DNA of 19,331 bases from Myxococcales bacterium UBA5297 (GTDB lineage Bacteria > Myxococcota > Myxococcia > Myxococcales > UBA5297), in NCBI GenBank assembly GCA_002408385.1, contig DHSB01000087.1, forward strand, positions 1-19,331, read 5' to 3'. Below are positions 1-6,532 of this stretch, piece by piece. Numbering within the stretch: position 1 is the first letter of the stretch; every line of letters starts with the position of its first letter. Made by a program: the position numbers and the translations under genes. A model generated the notes under the pieces. That model had not been told where the DNA came from, searched no databases, and saw nothing but the letters and a program-made list of their open reading frames with translations.

Positions 1-618
1 AAGAGCGGCGAGCGCTCGGGTTTCGGCTCGCACGTGAGCAGCTTCGTGCGCGGCGTCATCCAGGCGCTGATGTACTCGGTGGTCGCCGAGAAGCTCGGCT
101 GGCCCCAGCGCACCACGGTCCGCGAGTCGCTGCAGGCGGCCGCGCCCTACCTGCGCGAGGACTTCCAGGGCGAGTCGGTCCTCACCGTCGGCGGACCGGT
201 CCACGAGTGGCGCCACGGGCTCATCGACGGAGTGGTGAGCACCGGTCCGCTCGAGTGCATGCCGAACAAGGTCGCGGAGTCGCAGTTCTTCCACGTCGCC
301 GAGAACGAGGGGCTGCCCTCGCTGACGCTCTCGCTCAACGGAGACCCGCTCGGCCCCGAGGCGCTCGACAACTTCGCCTTCGAGGTGCACTCGCGCTTCC
401 GCGACAAGCAGCGCCTCGCTCCCGCGCCTCGGGTCCCGGGCCAGGCGCCCTGGCAGAAGCTGCCGATGACCGCGGCACGCAACGTGATGAAGCTCGCCTC
501 GCTCGCCTTCCCCGGAGCGCAGGAGGCGTTCGCTCTCTTCCGCGGCTCGCCGGTCGTCAGCGACGCCGGTGACGATGTGCCGCCCCTGACGAAGGAGCTG
601 CCGAAGCCGGAGGCGTAG
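1..618 (+). CDS. Acyl-CoA dehydratase activase-related protein, C-terminal fragment (5' end outside window)
   Basis: The reading frame is open from the first base of the window, so the gene begins upstream; 205 codons and a TAG stop remain. A GTG at 34 is in frame but is internal to the longer frame. The segment with VGGPVHEWRHGLIDGVVSTG followed by PLECMPNKVAESQF, then a Leu-rich strand and LNGDPLGPEALDNF, matches the C-terminal part of the large proteins related to the 2-hydroxyglutaryl-CoA dehydratase activator (BadF/BadG/BcrA/BcrD ATPase plus DUF2229 type, COG3580/COG3581). The Cys-Met-Pro motif and the following Asp-containing strand resemble that family. Family members are ATP-dependent electron-transfer activators, or partners, of radical dehydratases or benzoyl-CoA-type reductases; the substrate here cannot be told. 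The last ~60 residues are Pro/Ala-rich and less conserved-looking. Family assignment is from remembered motif pattern, fairly confident; exact role unknown. Confidence 0.7.
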   Translation, partial: KSGERSGFGSHVSSFVRGVIQALMYSVVAEKLGWPQRTTVRESLQAAAPYLREDFQGESVLTVGGPVHEWRHGLIDGVVSTGPLECMPNKVAESQFFHVAENEGLPSLTLSLNGDPLGPEALDNFAFEVHSRFRDKQRLAPAPRVPGQAPWQKLPMTAARNVMKLASLAFPGAQEAFALFRGSPVVSDAGDDVPPLTKELPKPEA

Positions 619-1309
619 CGGTGGTCCATTCAACGGCGAGCGCGGGTATCGACGGCGCCCGCGGCTCAGACGGCAGCCATCCGGCCAGACGCGGACGAGC
701 TCGGTTGGGCGCCACCGTGACTCGGCTCGCACGCGCCCGTGACGAACGCGGCGGCTCTTCGCTTGTTGGGAAGACCTGTTCGAGACAGTCGGGCCAGGCC
801 TGGAAGCCATCAGGTACGCCGGGTGAAGCCCCACCGCAGTGGTACATGTCGAAGAAGAGAGCGCTCACTTGCTCGCCGCAGCGGACTCGATAGCGGTCGA
901 CGATGTGGAAATCCGGCTGAGCAGGATCGAGCGGGCCCGGCAGAATCTGTTGGAGCGCGCTGCGAGATTCTTCCTCGGTGCGCGGCTCGGTGCGGGGACC
1001 GACGCTGCCGGAGCGCTCGAACGAAAGTGTCGTGCCATCGGCACAAACCAGGCACCTCAGGTAAGCGCGTTCGCCCGCGGGGGCGCAGACCTCGATCGCG
1101 CTGGCTTTCGTCCGGCCGAGGCTCGAGGCCGCCGTCGCTATCGGCGCGCGGGCCGCGTCGGCCGCGCCGCGAAGAGCCGTCTCTGCAGCCTGCTCCTCGC
1201 GCGCGGGTGCGGTCGTCGCTCCGGGTTGGCGCGCCGACACGCCGGCGCAGGACGAAGCGAGAAGAAGGAGGGGAGCGAGGCTGCGGCAGAGAGGGGCTCG
1301 AGGACGCAT
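557..1309 (-). CDS. Putative lipoprotein of unknown function, Cys-rich
   Basis: The 250-residue frame starts at the ATG at 1309, where a lipoprotein signal begins: basic N-terminus (MRPRAPLCR), hydrophobic LAPLLLLA, then SSC with the lipidated Cys at residue 21. In-frame codons further upstream would put ~35 polar residues ahead of the signal, so they were rejected. After an Ala/Arg-rich linker (~22-75) comes a compact segment with several Cys: VCAPAGERAYLRCLVCADG, then GSVGPRTEP, HIVDRYRVRCG and FFDMYHCGG. This looks like a small disulfide-bearing domain seen in uncharacterised myxobacterial proteins; I cannot name it. The last ~65 residues are Arg/Pro/Ser/Ala-rich and overlap the convergent gene by 62 bp, which raises the possibility of a frameshift or lost stop near residue 185. 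It lies 101 bp behind the DUF190 gene on the same strand. Outer-membrane or periplasmic location is inferred. Confidence 0.6.
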   Translation of the reverse strand: MRPRAPLCRSLAPLLLLASSCAGVSARQPGATTAPAREEQAAETALRGAADAARAPIATAASSLGRTKASAIEVCAPAGERAYLRCLVCADGTTLSFERSGSVGPRTEPRTEEESRSALQQILPGPLDPAQPDFHIVDRYRVRCGEQVSALFFDMYHCGGASPGVPDGFQAWPDCLEQVFPTSEEPPRSSRARASRVTVAPNRARPRLAGWLPSEPRAPSIPALAVEWTTATPPASAAPSSGAAHRHRRR

Positions 1310-1410
1310 AGCGCACGATACCGCCGCGCTTCGCCCGGAGCGATGACCCAGCCGCTGCAACGCGCGCGGTCCTGCTGACCGCCCCCAGCGTGTCTCACGG
1401 GCGCAATCTG

Positions 1411-1767
1411 TCACTTGGCATCGAGCGGCCTCGTCCCCGGGGCGTACTTGAGCACGCGAACCTTCTCGATGGTGACCATCCCTTCGGTCACCATCTCGTC
1501 GAGGATCGGCACCAGGCGCTCGATCTGCTCCTCGGAGTCGACGATCTCGACCACGATCGGCAAGTCCTGCGAGAGTCGCAGGAGGTTGGCGGTGTGCACG
1601 ACGCTGCGCGCGCCAAAGCCCGCGACGGCCCTAACGACGGTGGCTCCGGCGAACCCCTCGCGCCGCACCCGCTCGAGCAGGGCCTGGGAGAGCGTCTGAT
1701 GATGCCAGCGGTCGGCCTCGCCGATGAAGACTCGCACGAGCATCTGTTCGCCATCGAGGACGCGCAT
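1411..1767 (-). CDS. DUF190 PII-like protein paired with CrcB
   Basis: 118 residues. The start is the ATG at 1767, preceded by GGAGGG with a 5-nt spacer; the frame extends further upstream, but that extension overlaps the end of crcB and has no such signal. The protein reads GEQMLVRVFIGEADRW near the N-terminus, then HQTLSQALLERVRREGFAGATVVRAVAGFG, then LPIVVEIVDSEEQIERLVP and a C-terminal GMVTIEKVRVLKY strand. This is the DUF190 pattern, a ferredoxin-like fold related to the PII signalling proteins, at the usual length. Genes of this family very often sit beside crcB, and here it starts 11 nt after the crcB stop, so the two are almost certainly co-transcribed. A regulatory or trimeric accessory role in fluoride export is proposed from context; no ligand is established by the sequence. 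Confidence 0.88.
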   Translation of the reverse strand: MRVLDGEQMLVRVFIGEADRWHHQTLSQALLERVRREGFAGATVVRAVAGFGARSVVHTANLLRLSQDLPIVVEIVDSEEQIERLVPILDEMVTEGMVTIEKVRVLKYAPGTRPLDAK

Positions 1768-1778
1768 GTTCCCCTCCG

Positions 1779-2165
1779 TCAGGTTCCGGTTGCCCAGCGC
1801 GCGACCCACAACCCCAGCACCCCGGCCCCCAGGCACGCGAAGAGGGTGAACGCCACGTTAAAGAGCGCCCAGAGGAAGTTGCCGCTCTCGAGATAGGCGA
1901 GGGTCTCGTAGTTGAAGGTCGAGTAGGTCGTGAAGCCGCCCAGGAACCCGGTCGCCAGCACGACGCGCAGGCTGGGCGGGAGGAGCGCGCTCTCCAGACC
2001 GAGCTGCATCAGCAGGCTCAGCAGGAAGGAGCCGACGATGTTCACGGTCCACGTGCCCCACGGAAAGACCGTCCCGAAGGCGCGCAGCACCGAGCCGGCG
2101 AGCAGGTAGCGCGCCCCTGTTCCCAGCGCGCCAGCGGCACAGACGAGAAGGAACCGAGTCACCAC
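1779..2165 (-). CDS. crcB: Fluoride-specific ion channel CrcB/Fluc
   Basis: 128 residues, typical for the family. The chosen start is the GTG at 2165, because AAGGA lies 5 nt before it; the frame is open to another GTG at 2189 without a comparable signal, and GTG 2162 is a third option. Fluc hallmarks in order are GALGTGARY in helix 1, FPWGTWTVNIVGSF at the start of helix 2 (Asn at ~42), GFLGGFTTYSTFNYE containing the helix-3 break and the Phe-box stretch (Tyr takes the first Phe position, a substitution I recall in many homologues), and a fourth hydrophobic helix at the C-terminus. Family members form dual-topology dimers in the inner membrane and let F- leak out, relieving toxicity. It is followed at 11 nt by the DUF190 gene. 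I looked for a fluoride riboswitch in the 97-bp leader and did not find its conserved core. Confidence 0.93.
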   Translation of the reverse strand: MVTRFLLVCAAGALGTGARYLLAGSVLRAFGTVFPWGTWTVNIVGSFLLSLLMQLGLESALLPPSLRVVLATGFLGGFTTYSTFNYETLAYLESGNFLWALFNVAFTLFACLGAGVLGLWVARWATGT

Positions 2166-2234
2166 GCCGATCCTTGGTCGGGTCTCCACAACCCGAGGTT
2201 GCCCGGCGAGAAGGAGCCGGCCGCGCGCTCGCCT

Positions 2235-2257
2235 TGCGCCTCTTCGTCCAAGGCGCA
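2235..2257 (-). terminator. Stem-loop just after the hypothetical gene, possible terminator or attenuator
   Basis: On the minus strand TGCGCCT pairs with AGGCGCA across a 9-nt loop, starting 5 nt after the TGA stop of the upstream gene. A 7-bp GC-rich stem at this place could slow or stop transcription before crcB. There is no T-run, so classical intrinsic termination is doubtful. It could also be RNA processing structure or chance. Confidence 0.25.
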
Positions 2258-2262
2258 GAGGC

Positions 2263-3105
2263 TCACTCTCGCCCCTCCGTCAGCTCGTCGAGGATCGCCA
2301 GCCGCCAGCGCAGGTAGTCGCCCAGCTCGACGCCGTGTGGATGGACTTCGGTCCGCTCGGCGAGCGATTCCCAGGTGACGATGCGGGCCCGGGCGGTCCC
2401 GGCCGCTATCGCCGGCGACGGGACGTAGACCTCGCCCGCGGGCGTGAAGTGCCGGGAGAACACCGACTCCGCGTCGCGCGCCGGCGGATACCGCCGCGCC
2501 GAGGGGACGATGACGAGCAGCCCCGAGCGCGCCGGATCGCTGGAGACGAGCTGGGAGAGGTGCAGGGTGAGCGTGTCGTCGATGCCTTCGGGGAAGTCGC
2601 GCTGCCAGCGGGCCGCGAAGATGAACTTCCAGCCCCCGATGGCGATGGCGGTCGCCGGGGCCTCGACCTCGATGCTCGCGACCATCCCCGGGACCGACAC
2701 CTCCTCGCGGTGCCACAGCCGCACGATCCAGTCCTCGGGATAGTCGGCCGGGCCGAAGGCCGCGCTGAGCACCTCGTTGAGCCAGCGCCGGCTCGCCCGC
2801 GGCCGGGCGAACGGGCCGAAGGTGTTCCAGGCGATGGAGTCGCCGGAGGCGAGCGATTGCGCGGGGTGGAAATGGCCGAGCTCGCGCGTGAGCCGCTCGC
2901 GGTCCTCGGGGGCGAACCGGTCGGGATCGGCTGCGCTCTTGCCGACGTGGCGACGAAAGGCCGCCGAGGGATCGGCGGCCGCTTCGGCGTCGAGCGCGAG
3001 GTCCTGGAAACGCTCGACCGCGGGCATGCCCGTGCCGAGCTCGCGGGCGACCGCGAGGGGCTGCCCACGCCAGCCGACCAGGGTCTGGCCTGCGCCCGGC
3101 TCCAT
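2263..3105 (-). CDS. Hypothetical protein translationally linked to aspS
   Basis: 280 residues, soluble, no signal peptide or membrane helix. The ATG at 3105 lies 3 nt beyond the aspS stop, with GGAG in the last aspS codons as ribosome site, so the pair is almost surely co-transcribed and translationally coupled. Visible blocks are a charged N-terminus, HPAQSLASGDSIAWNTFGPF (80-99), WLNEVLSAAFG, a strand-like region ASIEVEAPATAIAIGGWKFI (143-162), DDTLTLHLSQLVSSDPARSGLLVIVPSARRY (176-206) and a C-terminal helix DYLRWRLAILDELTE. The NTFGPF block and the Glu/Lys-bearing strands vaguely recall the PGN_0703 group of putative PD-(D/E)XK nucleases, but no clean ExK motif is present, so I do not assign a nuclease function. 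Alternatives are an uncharacterised DNA/RNA-binding or nuclease-fold protein. The gene looks real: good start, coding composition and clear strand/helix pattern. Confidence 0.72.
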   Translation of the reverse strand: MEPGAGQTLVGWRGQPLAVARELGTGMPAVERFQDLALDAEAAADPSAAFRRHVGKSAADPDRFAPEDRERLTRELGHFHPAQSLASGDSIAWNTFGPFARPRASRRWLNEVLSAAFGPADYPEDWIVRLWHREEVSVPGMVASIEVEAPATAIAIGGWKFIFAARWQRDFPEGIDDTLTLHLSQLVSSDPARSGLLVIVPSARRYPPARDAESVFSRHFTPAGEVYVPSPAIAAGTARARIVTWESLAERTEVHPHGVELGDYLRWRLAILDELTEGRE

Positions 3106-3108
3106 CGC

Positions 3109-4917
3109 TTACTCCAGGGACCTCTTCACGTGCAGCTCGGCGAGCTGCCTGTCGTCGACGTCCCCGGGCGCGCCGGTCATCAGGTCGGTGCCCTTCTGCG
3201 TCTTGGGGAAGGCGACCACGTCGCGCAGGCTCGCCGCGCCGGTCACCAGCATCGCCACCCGGTCCATGCCCAGCGCGATGCCGCCGTGCGGCGGCGCGCC
3301 GAACTTGAGCGCGTCGAGCAGGAAGCCGAATTTCGCCTGGGCCTCCTCCGGGCTGATGCCCAGCGCCTTGAACACCCTCTGCTGCACGTCCGGCTTGTGC
3401 AGGCGGATGGAGCCGCCGCCGATCTCGAAGCCGTTGAGCACCAGGTCGTAGCGGTAGCACTTGACGCGCCCCGGGTCGGTCTCGAGGTACTCGACGTCCT
3501 CGTCATGCGGGCGGGTGAAGGCGTGGTGGGCGGCGACCCAGGTCCCGGCCTCCTCGTCGAACTCGAACAGCGGCGGGTTGACGACCCAGAGGAAGCGCCA
3601 CTGACCGCCCGAGCCGTAGGGCGGGATCATCCCAAACTTCTTGCCGAGGATGAGCCGCAGGTTGGCCAGCACCGCGTGGACCATCGCCTCGCGGCCGAAC
3701 TGGAAGAGCAGCAGGTCGCCCGGCTCGGCGCCGCAGGCCGCGTTGATCGCCCCGCGCAGCTCCGGGGTGATGCTCTTGGCCAGAGGCGACTGCGTCCACT
3801 CGCCCCCCTCGCCGATCTTGGCGCGCGCCAGGCCTTTGGCCCCCATGCCCTTGGCGTCCTTCTCGAGCTCGTCGAGGTCCTTGCGCGAGAGGCTGTGCAC
3901 CTTGGGGACGCGGATGGCCTTGACGATGCCCTTGGCGTCGACGGCCTCCTTGAGCATCGGCACCCCGCCGCCGTCGTGCCCGCGGACGACTTCGGTCAGC
4001 TCGACGTGCTCGAGGCCGAAGCGCAGGTCCGGCTTGTCGTTGCCGAAGCGGCGCATCGACTCGTCGAACTCCATGCGCTGCAGCGGCAGCTCTATCTCGA
4101 CGCCGAGCAGCTCCTTCCAGATTTTGGCGATGAGCCCCTCGACAGCCGTGAAGACCTCGTCCTGGGTGACGAAGGACATTTCCACGTCGATCTGCGTGAA
4201 CTCCGGCTGCCGGTCGAGCCGCAGGTCCTCGTCGCGGAAGCAGCGCACGATCTGGAAGTAGCGATCGAAGCCCGCGACCATGAAGAGCTGCTTGAAGAGC
4301 TGCGGGCTCTCGGCGAGCGCGTAGAACTTGCCGGGCGACATGCGGCTGGGCACCAGGAAGTTTCGGGCGCCGCCGGGCGTGTACTTGACCAAGAACGGCG
4401 TCTCGAGCTCGAGGAAGCCGCTGCCCGCGAAGTGCTCGCGGGTGATCTGGTTGATGCGGCTGCGGGTGATGAGCGCCTTCTGCATCACCGGGCGGCGCAG
4501 ATCGAGGAAGCGGAAGGCGAGGCGCTTCTGCTCGTCGGTGTCGATCTCGTCCTCGACCAGAAGCGGGGTCGGCTCGGAGCGGTTGAAGATTTCCAGCTCG
4601 CTGACGTGGACCTCGATCTCGCCGGTCGGCAGCTTGGGGTTGACGTTGCCGCCGCGCGACTCGACCACCCCGCGCAGGCCCAGAACGTACTCGAGCCGCA
4701 GCTCGCCGGCCAGCTCGTGTGCCTTCTCGTCGAAGCGAGGCTCGAAGACCACCTGCGTCACCCCGGCCCGGTCGCGCAGGTCGATGAAGACCGCCTTGCC
4801 GTGGTCGCGCCGGCTGTGGACCCAGCCGAAGAGGACGACCGTCTTGCCGATGTCCTTGGCGGTCAGCTCGCCGCAGGAATGGGTGCGTTTGATCTCGTCG
4901 ATGAACCTCTGGGCCAT
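3109..4917 (-). CDS. aspS: Aspartate--tRNA ligase, probably non-discriminating (Asp/Asn)
   Basis: 602 residues, the normal length of a bacterial-type AspRS with the GAD insertion. The ATG at 4917 is preceded by GGAGGAAG; an in-frame ATG at 4944 has no ribosome site. An N-terminal OB-fold anticodon-binding domain (~1-110, GWVHSRRDHGKAVFIDLRDR) is followed by class II motif 2 (FRDEDLRLDRQPEFTQID, ~227-244), the bacterial insertion domain (~290-425) and motif 3 (GGIALGMDRVAML, ~545-557). It charges tRNA(Asp) with aspartate in the cytoplasm. Two OB-domain positions known to separate enzyme types are His39 (DHG) and Gly90; these match the Pseudomonas aeruginosa non-discriminating enzyme (His31, Gly83) and not E. 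coli (Leu30, Lys82). It is therefore predicted also to make Asp-tRNA(Asn) for GatCAB amidation. The hypothetical gene follows at 3 nt. Confidence 0.97.
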   Translation of the reverse strand: MAQRFIDEIKRTHSCGELTAKDIGKTVVLFGWVHSRRDHGKAVFIDLRDRAGVTQVVFEPRFDEKAHELAGELRLEYVLGLRGVVESRGGNVNPKLPTGEIEVHVSELEIFNRSEPTPLLVEDEIDTDEQKRLAFRFLDLRRPVMQKALITRSRINQITREHFAGSGFLELETPFLVKYTPGGARNFLVPSRMSPGKFYALAESPQLFKQLFMVAGFDRYFQIVRCFRDEDLRLDRQPEFTQIDVEMSFVTQDEVFTAVEGLIAKIWKELLGVEIELPLQRMEFDESMRRFGNDKPDLRFGLEHVELTEVVRGHDGGGVPMLKEAVDAKGIVKAIRVPKVHSLSRKDLDELEKDAKGMGAKGLARAKIGEGGEWTQSPLAKSITPELRGAINAACGAEPGDLLLFQFGREAMVHAVLANLRLILGKKFGMIPPYGSGGQWRFLWVVNPPLFEFDEEAGTWVAAHHAFTRPHDEDVEYLETDPGRVKCYRYDLVLNGFEIGGGSIRLHKPDVQQRVFKALGISPEEAQAKFGFLLDALKFGAPPHGGIALGMDRVAMLVTGAASLRDVVAFPKTQKGTDLMTGAPGDVDDRQLAELHVKRSLE

Positions 4918-5122
4918 CCGCTTCCTCCGGTGTTCCTCGGCCATGGCAGGCGCGCGAGGCCGCCGACGATACGGGCGGCGCTTGGGTGGGTCAACTAGCT
5001 GTCAACAGCGGGCCGGATAGGGGTCAACGCCTGGCCGGCCCCAACCGTCGAGGGGTTCGCGCAAGACCGATAGAGGAGCCCGCTGGTGCCCCTGGCGGTG
5101 GAGACGGCCAGAGGGCCGCGGA

Positions 5123-5491
5123 TCACGGTTCGGGCGTCGGGGCGCTCTCCGCGTCCGCTTCCGTCTGCGCGTCACCCGACGCCTTGGCAAGCTGCTTGAC
5201 GACCCAGGCGGCGAAGAGCAGGAGCAGCGAGAGGGCGAAGGAGACCGAGGCGGTGACGTTCCAACGCAGCGCGCTCGCGCTGAGGGCGCGCCGCTCGTCG
5301 AGCAGCCTGAGCTCGGCGTCCTGGTGGTGTTCCTGGAAGTCGGCGGTGAAGGCCATGCTCGCCTGGCGACTGGCGTCGGCCTTGAGCAGCGCCGCGTGAT
5401 GCAGCGTGCGCACGCGCTCATTGGAGATGACCGCCAGGGAGAGCAGCAGGGCCGCTCCGACCAACAGGAACTTCGTAGCGTTCTCGAGCAC
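5123..5491 (-). CDS. Small two-helix membrane protein, unknown function
   Basis: 122 residues from the GTG at 5491, chosen because AGGAG lies 8 nt before it and because it places a hydrophobic segment right at the N-terminus (LENATKFLLVGAALLLSLAV). An ATG at 5551 is in frame but adds 20 polar residues with no ribosome site. Two membrane spans are visible at ~5-22 and ~78-98 (TASVSFALSLLLLFAAWVV), with a polar, probably helical middle rich in His, Asp, Glu and Gln (24-75), and an acidic, Pro-containing tail (103-122). The layout of helix, extracytoplasmic helical region and helix recalls four-helix-bundle sensor regions without any signalling domain, but this is only a shape argument. It is divergent from rlmE across 157 bp. 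I do not recognise the family. Confidence 0.6.
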   Translation of the reverse strand: MLENATKFLLVGAALLLSLAVISNERVRTLHHAALLKADASRQASMAFTADFQEHHQDAELRLLDERRALSASALRWNVTASVSFALSLLLLFAAWVVKQLAKASGDAQTEADAESAPTPEP

Positions 5492-5590
5492 CAGTCCGCT
5501 CCTGCGAAGTGCCGACGACCGCGCGCCACGATAGTGAGCGCTCCCCTGCAATTCAACGAAGGTTTGCTGTCGGGCCCAGCGTTGTGTTTG

Positions 5591-5619
5591 TTGCTCGAGG
5601 CCTCGCCAGCCTCTATGTA
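5591..5619 (+). promoter_or_regulatory. Possible promoter for rlmE
   Basis: TTGCTC and TATGTA are separated by 17 bp in the rlmE/membrane-protein divergent spacer, ending 29 bp before the rlmE start codon. Spacing is ideal but both hexamers are partial matches to the housekeeping consensus. The surrounding stretch (5531-5600) is less GC-rich than the genes beside it, as expected of a promoter region. This is a weak call. Confidence 0.25.
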
Positions 5620-5648
5620 GGGGCGCTCAAGGGCGAGGCCGCAGTGAG

Positions 5649-6284
5649 GTGCACTTGTCTTCCAAGCCGTACGACCCGAAGGACTTCTACTATCGCAAGG
5701 CCAAAAAGGAGGGCCTGCGCGCCCGCTCTGCCTACAAGATCGAGGAGATCGCCGAGCGCTTTCGCCTGCTCGAGCCGGGCTCGGTGGTGCTCGATCTCGG
5801 CGCGGCGCCCGGCGGCTGGCTGCAGGTGATGGCCGACAAGGTGGGCCCGCGCGGCGCGGTGATCGGCGTCGACCTCGTCCCCATCGCCGCCATCGGCAAG
5901 CCCTGGGTCAAGACCGCGGTCCTCGACATCCGCGCCCCCGACTTCGAGCAGCGGCTCGCCGAGCTCCACCCCGGCCCCTACCGCCTGGTCACCAGCGACA
6001 TGGCGCCCAAGACCTCGGGCATCAAGGACGTCGACGAGGCCCGCTCGCTCGAGCTGAGCAACCTCGCGCTCGACACCGCCGCCCGCATCCTCACCCCCGG
6101 CGGCAACTTCGTCTGCAAGGTCTTCATGGGCTCGGGCTTCGACGCGTTCATCGCCCGCTGCAAGAAGCTGTTCGAGCGCACCAAGGTCGTGCGCCCCGAG
6201 GCGACCCGCGAGAGGTCCTACGAGCACTACGTGGTCGCGTTGTCGCTTCGCCAGAAGCCGCTCGGCAAGCCGGAAGAGGGCTGA
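5649..6284 (+). CDS. rlmE: 23S rRNA (uridine(2552)-2'-O)-methyltransferase RlmE/FtsJ
   Basis: 211 residues, usual for RlmE. A Rossmann-type SAM-dependent methyltransferase is visible: the SAM loop VLDLGAAPGGW (47-57), acidic strand end GVDLVP, TSDMAPKTSG (116-124) and VCKVF (155-159), with C-terminal RSYEHYVVALSLR. The K-D-K-E catalytic tetrad is present as Lys30 (SAYKI), Asp117, Lys157 and Glu192. The enzyme 2'-O-methylates U2552 in the A-loop of 23S rRNA in the large subunit. The start is GTG 5649; TTG 5655, with GAGG 5 nt before it, is an equally plausible start that removes two residues. It is a single gene facing a convergent flavoprotein gene; the 248-bp gap between them contains a short hairpin. 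Confidence 0.95.
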   Translation: MHLSSKPYDPKDFYYRKAKKEGLRARSAYKIEEIAERFRLLEPGSVVLDLGAAPGGWLQVMADKVGPRGAVIGVDLVPIAAIGKPWVKTAVLDIRAPDFEQRLAELHPGPYRLVTSDMAPKTSGIKDVDEARSLELSNLALDTAARILTPGGNFVCKVFMGSGFDAFIARCKKLFERTKVVRPEATRERSYEHYVVALSLRQKPLGKPEEG

Positions 6285-6398
6285 AGGAGGCGGGGCTCTC
6301 CCCCCGATCACCCGCCGATCCAACTCGAGCAGGCCTCTCGCGAGGAGACGAGCCGCAGCCGTCGGTCACCTCAAGCCCCTTCGGCAGGTGCAGCAGGG

Positions 6399-6413
6399 GC
6401 GACCAGCGGTCGC
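6399..6413. terminator. Short hairpin between convergent genes
   Basis: GCGACC and GGTCGC form a perfect 6-bp stem with a 3-nt loop in the 248-bp gap between the convergent rlmE and flavoprotein genes. The place suits a two-way terminator, but there is no T-run on either side and such hairpins arise easily in GC-rich DNA. The rest of 6285-6532 shows nothing I can name. Confidence 0.2.
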
Positions 6414-6532
6414 CTCGATTTCGAGAGGCCCCTCGGCTCCGCTCCCGCCCCCTGACGCGTCGCAAAGCCTCTCCTCGAGGCCGCTTTCGCCGGCAGTCCG
6501 CGTCAGTCCGACCAGGTCGAAGCCTGCGCGTC

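Noticed and set aside
2166..2262. Fluoride riboswitch upstream of crcB
   Set aside because: The conserved GATGG...CC and pseudoknot pieces are not visible; only a simple hairpin is present.
2335..4998. Very long plus-strand open frame (887 codons) opposite aspS
   Set aside because: It is the antisense reading of aspS and its neighbour: Arg/Leu/Glu/Val repeats, no ribosome site, no domain; a usual artefact of high GC.
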